Positions 11,451 to 23,443 of a stretch of DNA of 64,000 nt are shown here, piece by piece. A program made the position numbers and the translations under genes. The number at the start of each line of letters is the position of its first letter. Within the stretch, counting starts at the first letter, position 1. Source of the DNA: Trichuris trichiura (lineage: Eukaryota > Nematoda > Enoplea > Trichinellida > Trichuridae). The stretch lies in the NCBI GenBank assembly GCA_037903355.1, contig JBAJFE010000038.1:2480001-2544000 (forward strand), given 5' to 3'. The notes beneath the pieces are model-generated. The model was not told the DNA's origin. It searched no databases and was given only the letters and a program-made list of their open reading frames with translations.

Positions 11451-12140
11451 AACTTTGGAAATGCTCTAAACTAGCTCTTTATTAAATATTCGACTGCTAT
11501 GACGCTGTATCGCGAACTTCATTGGCAAGGCACTAACCACAGAGGACTACTGGACTCCTTGTACTTCCACGCGCTTCACAGTAATGCTCCGCAGGCACAC
11601 ATAAAAACGCAGAGCCTAAGTTGTACAATCTCACTGATGTATTTATAAAATTCCTTTCTGAAATCCTAGAACCCCCTAATGAGGCACCCACTCCCTTCAC
11701 AAGATTCTCTTTCAGAGGATCCCCTCAGACTCTCCAAGACCCCCTTGAAGCTTCCGCTGAGAATGGCTGCTTTAAAGTATTAATAGGTTTGCTTACCTTC
11801 CACTCACCTCGACTCGTCCACGGACCATTGATTTATTGGTTCATTTAAAATTCCCTGATCGCTATCGTTCGGTGCTGGGTCACAAACTAAAGCATTCATT
11901 TAACCAACAGCTACTGGATTTAAGAATGAAGTCCTTTTGCAATGAATGCAGTCGTTAGCTTGCTAGAGGGTTGGTACTACAGTTGCCCTTTTGACCTTGT
12001 AACAATATAGAAAAAATATTTTCCGTGTGAATAACTAAGCAGCATTTCTACATTCCTATCTGACCTTATCACAAGATTCCCACGTCGGCTTCTATGGCTT
12101 CTGGTGTGTGCCCATTTTTGGTTTATGGAATTGACTAAAC
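11450..12140. other. No recognisable gene
   Basis: Contains one 75-codon open frame (11621-11848) with no motif I know. Composition is moderately AT-rich. No repeat identified. Confidence 0.4.
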
Positions 12141-12147
12141 AAACTCC

Positions 12148-12380
12148 CTACCAACGGATGGACGATCGGATCTTTTCAGAAATCCGCCCACAAACATACA
12201 GTACTCAGAGCGGTAAACCAAAAGCGCACTTTTATACTTGATCAAACAATAAACACGCCTGCTGTAAATGTGACGTCGTTCTCGCATCGCAACCGGTAAA
12301 GCAAATTTGACGTTAATCTCGCGTCAGAATGCAGCCGTTAGATTGTTACGAACTCCAGTACTAATCGAACCAGCCAGCAC
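12148..12380 (+). repeat. Left arm of a dispersed inverted repeat, PLE-like start
   Basis: Opens with CCCTACCAACGGATGGA, also found in the 5' end of the large PLE (complement side at 28320). It then runs into sequence found inverted at about 14350-14560 (shared words GATCGGATC..TTTTCAGAAA, GACGTCGTTCTCGC, CCAGTACTAATCGA). The arms flank TTAGGC-family member F and remnants of that family. Confidence 0.55.
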
Positions 12381-12585
12381 AAGATAAAGGAGCGCTTGCA
12401 GTTTCTTTACGTTAATGTAATCGTTCTCTAGGTTCTCTTGAACGTTATAGAAACGCGAGGCAAACATAGGCTACGCTGAACAGGGTTTCGTCAGTTTTAC
12501 GCTCCATGATAATGCAGTAAAAAAGTTTGCTGGTCACTCTGTTGTGTCTTTACGTAAGCGTAAACCAAAACGTAAAACATATATC

Positions 12586-13651
12586 GGATCTTGTGTATTA
12601 ATGACCCACCGGAAACTGAAGCGGCAGTAACAAAGCATAATCCGCGACTCTACAGCGTAATGATGTGTGATTAGCGGCACAACAGGAGGGACGTTTATCA
12701 GCCGATTTAGTGAACACGTGCGCAGTAGTTGGCGCGGCAGCGCAATGGAGCATCAGTGGCACATGCAGTAGCTGCAGCTATTGACCGGCGGAATATTTGC
12801 CGAGGAATTCGTTACTGACCCCTGTAAAAGAGTGAAAAAAACGAAGGTCAACTGACCGATCCGCGTCGCGTCTTAGTAAACGGCGCACAACTAATTTTCG
12901 TTATGTCTGACCCCTCGGCCTGGAATTTTGTTACTGACACCTAGAAAAGAGCAAAGGTGAGGAACTGAAACAGCTGTGCATGGGCTCCTGGCACGGGGAG
13001 CACAGTGTAGCGACAGTGGTGCGTGCTAGCCTTCGGTTCGTGATTCGTAGAAAACGCCGAAGGTCAACGGACCTATCCGCGTCGCGCCTTGGTAAACGGC
13101 GTAAGCTCATTCTGCTTCATGTTTCGGCGAAAGACACCGTGGACTGCCTGCACCGTCTGCGCCGGTCTCCTTGTCCCGGTGAACGGAAGCCATTTTCTTT
13201 ACTGCTATTTTATCTATGCGCGTTACTATCATCAGATTGACTACTTTCACGTACTTTCACTTTCGCGTACTTTCACTTTGCGCGTTTCTCAGACGTCTCT
13301 CAGCCGCTCCAGCGTCGGAGAAATGCAGGTTCCTTTCTGGCAAGCGCGCCCGTAACCTGTTGTGTCTTCATTAGACAGCATGCCGACCACTCTTTTTTGC
13401 CCTCGACCAAATCTAAACCAAGAAACACACCTTATGTTTAGGCTTAGGCTTAGGACAGGATGATCGGCAGTCCTACAGTATGACGCTGTTGTGGAATGGT
13501 TACACGCAGTGACGTTACCGCCATAAATTCTTCCGCGCTAATCTCCTAATCCGATTACGCGAGCCACTGCACACAATCTCTCCTAATCTCTACTTGACCT
13601 CCTTTGAAGTTGCCACCTCAACTTCCGGTGAGCCACTAATACACAAGACCC
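12586..13651. mobile_element. TTAGGC-carrying TIR element, member F
   Basis: Left end GGATCTTGTGTATTAATGAC, right end complement GGGTCTTGTGTATTAGTGGC. Flanking 8-mers CATATATC (12578-12585) and CATATATT (13652-13659) match at 7 of 8, a target duplication with one change. The TTAGGC tract is at 13438-13454. No plausible coding sequence; the short open frames overlap in different phases. Confidence 0.8.
13438..13454 (+). repeat. TTAGGC tract in member F
   Basis: TTTAGGCTTAGGCTTAG followed by GACAGGATGATCGGC, the same neighbour as in the other members but in reverse orientation. Confidence 0.75.
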
Positions 13652-14039
13652 CATATATTTATTTTAGCTTAGACTTAAATTGCCAGTAAGGGCCGGACTG
13701 GTTGATTTTCATCTTTGGACGAAGAAATCTGCTTCTTTAGATGCAAAGTCGTGAAACCGACAAGTCCCGCTTGAAATCAAGATCAAATGGACCCTGGCAC
13801 TGCTTTCACGTTGAGCATGACTTTAGAATTGGCATCACAGCAATTGTCCAGTCGAGCAGTGTTACAAGAGAGGCATGGATAATCAGCCTATACAGGACCA
13901 CGGTTAAGCGTCGACTAGTCAATCAGCTTCGCGTGACCACGAACAAGATTGCAGGCAGGTCAAATAGATAACCGCTGGACAACTTGTGCTATTAAGTAAA
14001 TTCGCCGATCGCAATGATTTGCGCGTAGACGATAAAAAA

Positions 14040-14270
14040 TATGGGTTTGTCAGTTTTGCGGCCCACCGTCATACTGCCACTTTGCCCGCCACCCTGTCCT
14101 GCCCTCCACAAAGCTTAAACGTAAACATAAGCCTTACTCCTTGGCTTAGGCTTAGGTAAGGGCAGAAGAGGATAGTCGACATGCTCGCTAGTAAGGGCAG
14201 AACAGGATGGTCGTACGCTTGCTGTAAAGGAACCTGCATTTCTCAGATGGTTAGGCGCAGAACGGACAAG
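14040..14270. repeat. Remnant of the TTAGGC family
   Basis: Contains CACCCTGTCCTGCCCT and GGCTTAGGCTTAGG (about 14141-14156), then GGGCAGAACAGGATGGTCG and AACCTGCATTTCTCAGA. These words are shared with members E and F. No terminal repeats are visible. Confidence 0.55.
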
Positions 14271-14349
14271 ATTTACAAAATTCAGTTAGGCATCGCTTTT
14301 GTCGCTTTTGACCGTTTGCTAACTTGCTGCTGACTACAGCAAACGACAC

Positions 14350-14560
14350 GTTTAAGTGCTGGCTCGATTAGTACTGGCATTTGCGACAATCGAACGTCTG
14401 CGTTTTGATGCGAGAATAACGTCAAATTTCCTGTATCGATTGCGAAGCGAGAACGACGTCACGTTTACAGGAGGCGTGTTTACTTGTTCTGGACAGTATG
14501 TTCCTGCGTTTTCTTGTTTACCACTCTGATTTTCTGAAAAAGGATCCGGACGATCACTTA
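14350..14560 (-). repeat. Right arm of the inverted repeat with 12148-12380
   Basis: Complement shares AGAACGACGTCACGTTTACA-type words, GATTAGTACTGG and TTTCTGAAAAAGGATCCGG with the left arm. Spacing between the arms is about 2 kb, filled by TTAGGC-family sequence. Confidence 0.5.
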
Positions 14561-14677
14561 TTGGAGAGGAAGTCGAAACAGTCAATACTTCAGAGACAGG
14601 GTTGAATTGCGACAACCTAGTCGCTGAAAAGGGACAAGGTAGTCCTGAACGCTGCGAAATTATTGATTGTTCTGACC

Positions 14678-14939
14678 GGGTTTCTTCAAGCTCGTTCCCT
14701 CGTAAGAGCAGGCGGCAACTTCAAAGGAGGTCAACTGGGTACTGTATGTCTGCCGGCCATCCTGTCCAGCCCTAGCCTAAGCCTAAGCCTACACGTAAGG
14801 TGTGATGGTCCATTGTCCAGTGTTCAGTGACCGGCCGTAAGATATCTCTCCCGTTGTTCCGCTGATCCGTGTTATCGTCGCGCATTACCCCTTGATATTG
14901 CCGCCTGCTCTTGCGGGAGGAACGAGCTTGAAAAGATTC
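14678..14939. mobile_element. TTAGGC-carrying TIR element, member G (262 bp)
   Basis: Left end GGGTTTCTTCAAGCTCGTTC, right end complement GAATCTTTTCAAGCTCGTTC. Flanking 8-mers TTCTGACC and TTCTAACC match at 7 of 8. GCCTAAGCCTAAGCC lies at 14774-14788 after GCCGGCCATCCTGTCC. This is the shortest member that keeps the tract. Confidence 0.8.
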
Positions 14940-14949
14940 TTCTAACCTT

Positions 14950-17060
14950 TTTCTTAAACAAGTGGTCATCCGTCCGTTGTTAGGACATTTGTTTGGCTAA
15001 TTTCAGAAACCAAGAGTGGGCAATAAAGAAACTATGCTCAACATGAAAACTTTTGGGCCGTTAAAAACTTACCGATTTTCAAGATAGTCACGTAATTTTG
15101 TGATTGAAAAGCAAAAATGTAAAGTGAACCAAAAAAGCAGCAGTTAAAAGCGAAGCCCGGCGGACATTTTTTTAACTGGTACCAAAATTCTTAAACCAGT
15201 CTATGCTAAAGACCATTTTTGGAAGTGAACAAGGAACTCTGACATTGGACTTTTTTCCACGAAGCATATAACAACAATGTTCTCCGATTATCGCACTGGT
15301 CCTGCTGGAAAGAATCGGTTTCTGTAATTAAAAAACGATTGATGAGATGAACCAGCAAAGCGAAACGGAATTGTTAGTGAGCAAGAAGGCGTTACACCTA
15401 ACCCAGTGTTCAGCGTTCAAAACTTGAACGTATCCTGTCAATGATAGCTAAGGAGTCACGCAAATCGAAGGACCGTTCTGTAACTCAGCGGTGCGATCAT
15501 GTGGCTTAAATTATGTCTGACTTGCATGCTTACTTTCCCAATGACAGTCGATCCATCTCTCGGTTCATCAGTCGTTCTTTAATTGTAAACTCTGACTGCT
15601 TTCAATGGAAAGAAAACCTGACTCCTGGTACACCTTTTCAGGAGCGCTTATCTAGAGTCGATGTCAGAAAGGCTGGGATAGCGTCAATTAAATTGATATT
15701 AGCGGGCACACCAAGCGTTCAGTACCTTCAGTTACTAACTGAGTTTCAAAAGGCAAAAGCCGAATAATGCTCATCAATTTTCTGGCCAGTTTAGTTCTCG
15801 ACCAGCCACTGCGAGCTTCGTGAGGTGGAAAACTAAGGGGCGGTGAGGAGAACAAAGGCTTACGATCACAGTGAACTTTAGATGTTTGACCTTGGTCAGT
15901 ACAGCGTAACTGGGTGCCAAAAGCCTGATGGATCCTGGAATAAAACATATAATGTGGTCTAATAAACGCGTTGGACCAGTCGAACCTGCAAAGCAGATAT
16001 TGAAACTGTTGGGGCTGCTAGTGACGTTCAAGGAAACGCTTGCGCAAAAAAGGTTGAGAAGCTATGTTCTAGGTAGAACGGTTTGAACATTTTGATGGCT
16101 TAAAGAAACTACTGTTGCTCTTTTATGCAAGTGTAGGTGCTTTCTGAAAGCCTATTAATATTTCTGCATACAAATTTCTTTTATCGTCATGTAAAGCATG
16201 AAAACTTACGTGCCCGTTATGAGAAGCCTTATATTCACACAATGCACGATAAAGACTCACTAAGTTAGCTTTGCACAGAATCATTATAATTTTCCTATTG
16301 GATTTCTTGTAGCTGCCAGTATTGGTGGCCGACAGAACTTTTGCCGCTGTAGTCATTTCTTTACCAGCATGAAATCGTGTCGTACTAACGGCCATTCTTC
16401 GCAACTTTAAGGAGGGAAGCAGTTCTTGTGGCTTTGCTACTTTCTTCATCAATCCTCTACTGACAACCATCTGCGTAAAACTATACTCCATACCTTGAAA
16501 AGGATTACTTTTCAGTGCTTCATAAAAAAGCATGAACTATCTTAGCCGAAACGCTAAATCGATTCTAAGCTAGTTTGCCAGTGGTTATGAAATGACTTCT
16601 AAGCACCCATCTACTTGGCACTAATCTATCTTCAAACAAGACAGCAGGCACCAGACAGCTGGAATGACAGCTTAAGCAATAGAAATCATTCACTTCTTTG
16701 TGGCTCTTTGTTACTCCCGCAAGAGCAGCGCTGTCGCAGATGATTATCGATACCCATGATCAGCAGCTTAAGAATCGTGAGGTCTGCCTGAACTCAATCT
16801 TGATAGTTCACTTTCACTTCAAAGACGTAGGACTTCGATGACTTAGTTAATCTTTCCTGATAGTGAACAGTGATGCCAGTCATAAATGCCACTGTACGTT
16901 CGAGGGTGAGATTGGAAACAAAATTTCAGCTTTTTAGAAGGAAAGCTAACTGTTTTCGCATGTTTGGCTGTGGTAATTTTTGCCTTTTTTCATGCACTAT
17001 AGCGAATGACCAACCATGGATTGTTGGATCCATTGAAATTAATCGGTTTACCTTCTGACA
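14950..17060. other. No recognised gene or repeat
   Basis: Open frames of 85-136 codons occur (15513-15767 plus; 16123-16533 minus, lysine/serine-rich) but show no motif I can name. AT-rich and without the repeat words seen elsewhere, so it may be host sequence or introns. A possible splice acceptor, TTACCTTCTGACAG, ends at about 17061, just before the receptor exon. Confidence 0.4.
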
Positions 17061-17122
17061 GGTAGACTAAGTTGTTTACTTCGTGCGTTGGAAAAGAGTC
17101 ACTCCTGTTTGGCGTCGTCAAG

Positions 17123-18118
17123 ATGAGCAAAAGAAAGTTTGAATGGGCTGCATGTGGTGACAGTGTAACGGTGCTCAGAAGTCCCCCACCTAATGTGAAG
17201 AGTGCGATTCGTGACACTCTATGGTTAACAAACTTACTTTGGAAAATTAGTGGTTTTTGGTTTAGCTACAAGTTAATGGCAAAGCATACCTGGATACAGA
17301 AGATTCACATAGCAATCACAATTTTATGCGCTGGTGTTCTGCTTGCTATAATTTCTGGTTTGTTGAGTCTATGGCGTTTCTGTCTGCGAGAAGCGAATGT
17401 GAGTTATGTGCATATCATAACTCAATCTTTGGTTGCAATGCAATTTGTTTTCACTACTTACTTTTTGGTACATTTGCAATTTCGTAATCCTCTTAGACGA
17501 TTTACTAGAAAAATTAACTCAACCAGCTTAGGAATAGGAATTATAAAAGCGAGAAGTTCCCTCATAAAAAGTCAGACGATTGTACTCGCTTCCCATGGCA
17601 TGTTAGCAACGTGTTGGATTACGTACTTTGCCTCGTTTTATGCTACCACCAGTCATCCATTGTGGCCAGGCAACGAGCAAACCATCCATCTCCGACCATT
17701 TCATTACTCAGCCATGAATCCAGTAATTTTGTATGCTGTAGCGCACGCTGCCATAGGATGGACAGTTGCAAAAACGCTAGCATTTGTTCATTACCTCTTT
17801 GTTGCTGCTGAGCTACGCTGCTTGAATGAAGACCTGCGAACGAATGAAAACTGCTGGCAAGTGTCCGTCGTCAAGCATTATTTCGCCATACATGGCAAAC
17901 TTATTATTGCAAATACGACGTTGAATCAAGGGTTTGCATTATTGCATCTCGTCACAATTATCTTAGACACACTGCTAATGGGCGTCAATTTTTACGCACT
18001 GATAAGTGCATACGGTGCACTGAGGACTGCTGATGCCGTGTTCGTTTCCGCGGCCATAATTATAACTCTCACACAGCTACTGGCTACGGTTACCCTCTCA
18101 GCGATACTACAGAATAAG
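17123..18118 (+). CDS. Gustatory-receptor-type 7TM chemoreceptor, exon with TM1-6
   Basis: From the ATG at 17123 the frame runs 349 codons to 18172, with six hydrophobic segments at about residues 61-84, 96-118, 151-173, 199-230, 269-297 and 304-330. At residue 332 the sequence AATAAG|GTAAGA gives a strong phase-0 splice donor, so the coding exon probably ends at 18118 and TM7 is in a later exon. A six-TM exon, long N-terminus, HYLFVAAELRCLNEDL after TM4 and a phase-0 intron before the last TM are features of arthropod/nematode gustatory-like receptors (inverted 7TM, ligand-gated channels at the sensory neuron membrane). The frame extends 17 codons upstream of this ATG without another ATG; the acceptor-like site near 17061 suggests an upstream exon. 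The final exon (TYxxxxxQF motif) was not found. Alternative: another polytopic membrane protein. Confidence 0.5.
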
Positions 18119-18124
18119 GTAAGA
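18119..18124 (+). promoter_or_regulatory. Predicted 5' splice site
   Basis: AAG|GTAAGA matches the metazoan donor consensus and falls directly after the last base of codon 332 of the receptor. Confidence 0.5.
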
Positions 18125-19448
18125 AATGCATTCGCAGTGTATCATGCTGTGTTGTTCCTATCGCAGAAATGATGTAAAGCTAAAAGTTCTGTATTATTAA
18201 TAACGTTTTCTGCAATTAAGTGACCACCTCAAGAAACACGCTAATTATCAAAAGAGCTTGTTAGCAAAAGCTTGTATGCCTGATAATAGAGAAGATAACC
18301 AGCCTATATAGTCAAAAGAAGAACACATGGTTTAGTAAGGAATAACATAGTGCCACCTCCTGAGAAAATGCTGAGGCAGCTAGTACGTCTGCAATCTGAG
18401 TTCCTGCAGGCTCTGCTCTTCTTAGGGTCCAAAAAAGGGCAAGAAAAATTTTTGAAACCGTTCCGCAAAAGAAGCATATAGACTGGGCTTCCATTAAAGA
18501 GATAATTTTTCTGCTGTTTCTATGGTAACAAAGTACCAGTTAAAAAAATACTGTTACATTTCAGAATTATTAGGAAGCGGGTCGTGACTTTTGAAAACGG
18601 CTGCACAATTCATTAATATCAACGAATAGTCCATCCGTCTTTGAAAACTTCGAACCCTATCAGGAGCTTACGAACAACCCAACTTTTAAAACCAAAAAAG
18701 CTTCATTATGCATTAGTGCTGCTCTGTGTCTTCTTTTGAAAAGAAAACCATAATCGAGCGATAGTCCACCGATAAAAAGTGAAGGAAAGAGCAACTACGG
18801 TTTCTCGGAGATTCTTAACAAAACACGGCTGAACATCTCGTAGTAATTGCAATCATACATTAAAGGTTGCAGAGCGTTCAAGACTGATCATGCCCTGTTG
18901 TTACTCCTGTGCAGAACGACAAAAGTCTTTTAGGTGCTCTTAATTGGTAAGGCGATTTGATTTAAAAGAAGTGAGAAGGGGTGCTTGAGTAGTTTAGGTT
19001 GAGATATGCTTAGCGAATTTATCGTTAAAATGAGAACAGGAAAGAAGAATGAAAAATGGAAATTGGATGAAAGAAAAAGTGGAAAAAAGCGATGTTAAAA
19101 AATTGATTACTTGAAACGGTTGAAGTAGAAGAAGAAGTAAACAAGGTTAAGCACTGTCAAAAGAAATAAGAATATTTTTAGCTTGATTGGTCTTTTAAGA
19201 AATTGAGGTACAAAAATAAAACAAAGTAAAATTAAAATACGGGGAAGAGCGAAAAGTTCCCAAAAAACAGAATAAAAGTTTGTCTACGCGATACTAAATT
19301 GTTTTTCAGGACACAAGCGTGCCTTGTTTTATTCCAGCATCAATTTTAGAACACCAAGACAAAACGAGTCATCACGGGTCGGGGCTATCGTGGCTTTCTT
19401 GGTGCATTAAAAAGTTTTGCTTATACTAAACGAAGAACACTAACAATA
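18125..19448. other. Putative intron or intergenic DNA
   Basis: AT-rich, no repeats recognised. A stretch at 18355-18500 has short open frames on both strands, but none carries a TM7 signature. Confidence 0.4.
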
Positions 19449-19450
19449 TA

Positions 19451-20743
19451 CGAAGGATGCTCAGTTCCCGGAAAGACGGTGCAGCGTCTAACAGCACGCC
19501 TACCGATGGACCAAAACATGTTAAATCTTATCTCTTTTATCTTCAGACTTGTACGGAGAGGTAGCCTTATCCGACGCTGTGTCAGCGTGGTACAAGCTGT
19601 TCCTAAAGTACGTAATCGTTCTTTCATGATATGGAAAACCTTCGTTTTGAGGTCAGAGCTAACATTGAATGTCTATCCAAGCTTGGTTGGCAGCCAGGGA
19701 GGATTCAATCTTTGCAGCAGGTTTACGGAAGTAGTGCAACATTTAAATCGGTTGCCCATGAGTGGATAAGGCGTTTCAAGGATGACAGAGAGGCCGTCGA
19801 AGACAACCGGAAACCAGGAAGACCAGCAACCGCAATGAGCGAAGGAACCGTGGTCCTTATACAGAGCCTAGGGGAAGAAGACCACAGAATTACCATCAGG
19901 AAGTACAGTATAATGACTGGGATCTCCCACCCTTTGGCATTTGGAATACTGCATGGAACCCTTGGTCTGAGAACGTTTTTAGCTCAGTGGGTCCTGAAAG
20001 CGTTGCGCGAAGAACGGTCGGTTCGACGCGTTAACCTTTCTCGGGAGCTTTTAACGAAGATTGAAGCAAATGAGACCGGGTATGTACCGCATTGCACGGG
20101 AGGTGAAACGTGCATCTACCAGTATGTCCCCTAGAGTAATATCCAATCCAAGCGGTGGTTACCGAGGGGGTTAGCAGGTCCAGTCAAGTTGAAAGTGGAG
20201 CGGTCGGCTAGAAAGGTTATGGCGACCATATTCTGGGACTCGGACGAAATAATTCTGTCCTCGAAGAAGAGCGAACAGCCACGGCAAGTTATTACAAAGC
20301 AGCATTGCGAAAATTAAAGACTGCACTGGCAAAAAACGGCGTGGCAAGTTGCATCACGATAACTCGGTGTCCTTTTCCATCACGATAACTTGCCGGCTCA
20401 CCCGTCGGAGAGTATGAGGATTGTTCTTCGTCAGTTTCGGTGGGAAGTCATTCCGCAAACCGCCCTACAGTCCAAATATTACCCCTTCAGACTTTTCTTT
20501 TTCCCAAAGTTAAAAGCACATTTAAAAGGCACGCTGTTCGAGTCAGTGAACGACGCGAAACGCGACGTCTCGATTTGGTGCAATACACAGCCCCCATGAC
20601 TCTACAAGGAAAATCTGCGAAGGTGGTGACACCGTCTGCAGAAATGCCTAGAAGTTGACGGAACATACGTTGGGAAATAAGCTTTATATCACTGCAAATA
20701 AAATTTTTTTAAACGTTTCCGGGAACTTTTCGAACAACCCTCG
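19451..20743 (+). mobile_element. mariner element, 1.29 kb
   Basis: Left end CGAAGGATGCTCAGTTCCCG, right end complement CGAGGGTTGTTCGAAAAGTT followed by CCCGGAAA, with TA on both sides (19449-19450, 20744-20745). Size and terminal sequence fit Tc1/mariner. The interior encodes a broken transposase. Confidence 0.85.
19631..20600 (+). pseudogene. mariner transposase, inactive
   Basis: N-terminal helix-turn-helix region of mariner transposases: VRANIECLSKLGW, then FKSVAHEWIRRFKDDREAVE and a DNRKPGRPATA linker. The first catalytic motif should read TGDET but reads TGGET: GGT at 20102-20104 replaces GAT, so the first Asp is lost. A stop follows at 20132. Later pieces in other frames give MATIFWDSDE (near 20220), a HHDN motif that occurs twice because of a short local duplication near 20354-20390, and FPKLKAHLKGTLFESVNDAK near 20505. 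Cut-and-paste activity is therefore dead. Confidence 0.85.
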
Positions 20744-20745
20744 TA

Positions 20746-22640
20746 CTATGTTTAGTAACAGTCTGCTGCACCTGCACTGACATTACGTCAAAAAGGTTTG
20801 CCCACAATATTTTAAACACGCTTTTTACCAAAAGATGCTAATGACCAGCCGAGCCTTCGTTGACTTGTAATATCTTACTAATATCAGTTCTTGCTTCGAC
20901 GTTGATGGCTGCTCAATGTCCCAGGTTGTAACTGCTGAAGGCTTTCGTGACTGAAGCAATTTGGTTAAATAAGGCAGCAATGTAGTTTTCTGCTTTGGAT
21001 GACTACTCTTTTAAGAATTCCTCTGTAGCATGCAATGCTGTTTTACAGCGTGTTGTCGACAGTAAAACTTTTGAAATTGGTTGCAGTCTTCTCAGACCAC
21101 CTTGGTGCTTTATCAACTAAATCTACGCAGTACTGAGTCCTTTAAAGTCATTTCGGTATGCTCACTTCATATTTATCAGACGCACATTCCACTTCAAGAA
21201 ATAACCTTTTCTGCTTATCAGTGAGAAGCAGTACTTCATCCTTTTAAGCTGTCTTGTGATTCCAGAAACTCATTTCCCTCCTTAAGCTCTACGTGCAAAT
21301 CCAGTTTTCTACCTACTGTACATACCGGCTTGTAAGACGGGGGATATAACCACAAATTAGTTTCTCATTTGTCAACGCCAGGCGTATAACATGATAGCCC
21401 AGCCTAAGACCACGTTTACAATATGTACATATGTCAGAGGCGCAAGGCGATCGTGAAGCACGGCGGCTCTGTGCTACTAAGCTGATGCTGCCATGCTTAT
21501 TTAAAGGATTTTTGCCAAAGTTTTTGAACACATTGCGATCCATTATTCCAGGGAGGAGAATCTAGTTGTTCACAGTGCTGCAGTTTCTGCGCGATTTACT
21601 GGACACTCGTGAAGCTGGGCAGAAAATTTCGATTTCTAATTTGTTTGTGATGATTTGCTCATAAAGCGCCCTATACCAACACTATTTCGCAAAGGTTTAC
21701 TCAATAATGATAATCATAATAATAATGATCGATCGCTTGTTCAGTACCACGAACTACTCACTAACAATCTTCTCGATTCTCCATAACTCTTATGCAGGCT
21801 TTGGGTCAACATGAAGACAACTAACAGCAACAACTCAAAGAACAATGGGTAGGCACCTAGTTTCAGAAGGGAAAACATCAGGTCACATGACAATAACGAT
21901 GGTTGCAGAATCTAGCTCGCTGATTCTTAAGTTACTGGCTGCCGGATCTGTCATTCAACATTTGCCCACAAACAATTTTGAAGTAATGTAAGGGACTCTT
22001 CCTATTTCCTGTTTACTAGTCATACTGTAACTCTGCAAAATGACTGAAAAACGCAAGTTTTAACAGCGGCCCTTCGACGGCGTATCTCATTGAACCAGCT
22101 GTTCCCGAGCTATTAGCAGAAACTTCCGCTAGACCGCATTAAAAAGTTAATTAGCCTTGCCAAGGTGAACTATTACTATCTTATCCCGTTTATGTTGCTC
22201 CTGTCATTTTTAACATATTGCAGTGCTCACCTTCGCGCTAATCCCCATTAACAGTGGGTAACTACGGGCGAGATTATGAGATTGAGGCGCAAATTTGCTC
22301 TCGTTTGCTGCCGCGCGATTCCCTCCACTGTCACGCTTCCATGTCGCCGCTATGATGTTACTACTGGGTGAACTTTGGAAAGTTGTGGGTGAGTCTTCAG
22401 TGCTGGAATTGATGCAGGATAATAGCTTTTATCGCTGCGTGAAGTTCCACAAAAAGTTGTAGGCCTTTCGCTGCCACAGTGACCGCCTCTTGTCCCATGT
22501 CCAAAGGTGGCCACTGTGAATAAAAATATCTACTCATTAATTTGTACACAATTTGTGACAGTTCCTCACCCTGAAAAAAAGCGGCAAGCATGAAAGGCAA
22601 ACGGGAAATGCTCGGTAGGTGCGTTCGAGTCTAACTCAGC
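20746..22640. other. No recognisable gene
   Basis: No motif-bearing open frame. A small ATG/AAT-type microsatellite (AATAATGATAATCATAATAA) lies near 21706-21730. Confidence 0.45.
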
Positions 22641-23328
22641 GGTCCGCAAAGGAGCCTGGAAAACTTTTGTAACGTCCTCGCGCGTCCGCTAGGGGCCACT
22701 AAAATAGCTCTTGACAAAAGCGACGTCTGGATTAGCACGACTGTGCGCTTCGCTAACGATGCGATGCGTTCTCGATGCATTCTCTGTTTCTTCACGTTCG
22801 TTTGTACTCGCTTGTTGTGTCCAAATAAACGCTGCTAACAGTCTAGCGTGCTTACTGCTTTTGGAAAACTGTCCTGGACCGTTCACTGGAATAGCACACC
22901 GATATAACAATTTTATGGGAGGCAGAAGCCAAGACAGCAATGAGAGGGGCTCGGAGGAGCTTATGGGAGCGCCAGGAAGTCAAACGCGCAACGGAGAAAG
23001 AAACAGTTACAGCACTCTTTCAGCGCTGATAAGGCCAGTTAGAATTCAGGATGCATGAAAATAATAGACAGAACGTTCTCCTCACAACTTGAGCAATTCC
23101 TGCCATTATGACTCGGTGCTTCTTAGGCTAACTGTGTGCGTCTCTGTCTGAGCTCTGCTCTCAGGCGACTAGGACGCTAGCTCCAACTGCCACAGACATT
23201 TCTAACATCAGTGGTGGCTGTTACAACAATGCAGCAGCTTGAAAATGTGGTTTCTTGGTACGGGAGCGCATGTTTTCATAATGTAAAGCTTTATTACGGA
23301 GTAGGTTCCCGTTTAATGCGTGCTAACT

Positions 23329-23366
23329 CCGGAGCTTTCGGGTCAACCGCGACCCGTCTTCAGCGG
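23329..23366 (-). ncRNA. Hammerhead ribozyme motif (left palindrome arm)
   Basis: Minus strand: CCG, core CTGAAGA, extra C, stem II GGGTC/GACCC with loop GCGGTT, GAAAGCT, C at the cleavage position, then CGG pairing with CCG. Confidence 0.6.
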
Positions 23367-23405
23367 TTTCTAAATAATGGATATCTAGATATCTAATATT
23401 TAGAA

Positions 23406-23443
23406 CCGCTGAAGACGGGTCTCGGTTGACCCGAAAGCTCCGG
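23406..23443 (+). ncRNA. Hammerhead ribozyme motif (right palindrome arm)
   Basis: Same fold as the left arm; loop reads TCGGTT instead of GCGGTT. The cleavage-position base is C at 23440. Confidence 0.6.

Noticed and set aside
7569..13651. One 6-kb element between the outer GGGTCT ends
   Set aside because: Member F has its own left end and a 7-of-8 target duplication, and member E has a right end at 8955, so these are two elements in opposite orientation.
16123..16533. 136-codon minus-strand frame as a gene
   Set aside because: No recognisable domain, no start context and no splice signals to support it; left as unassigned.
18355..18530. Last (TM7) exon of the chemoreceptor
   Set aside because: Short frames with some hydrophobic residues exist, but no TYxxxxxQF-type motif and no convincing acceptor in phase 0.
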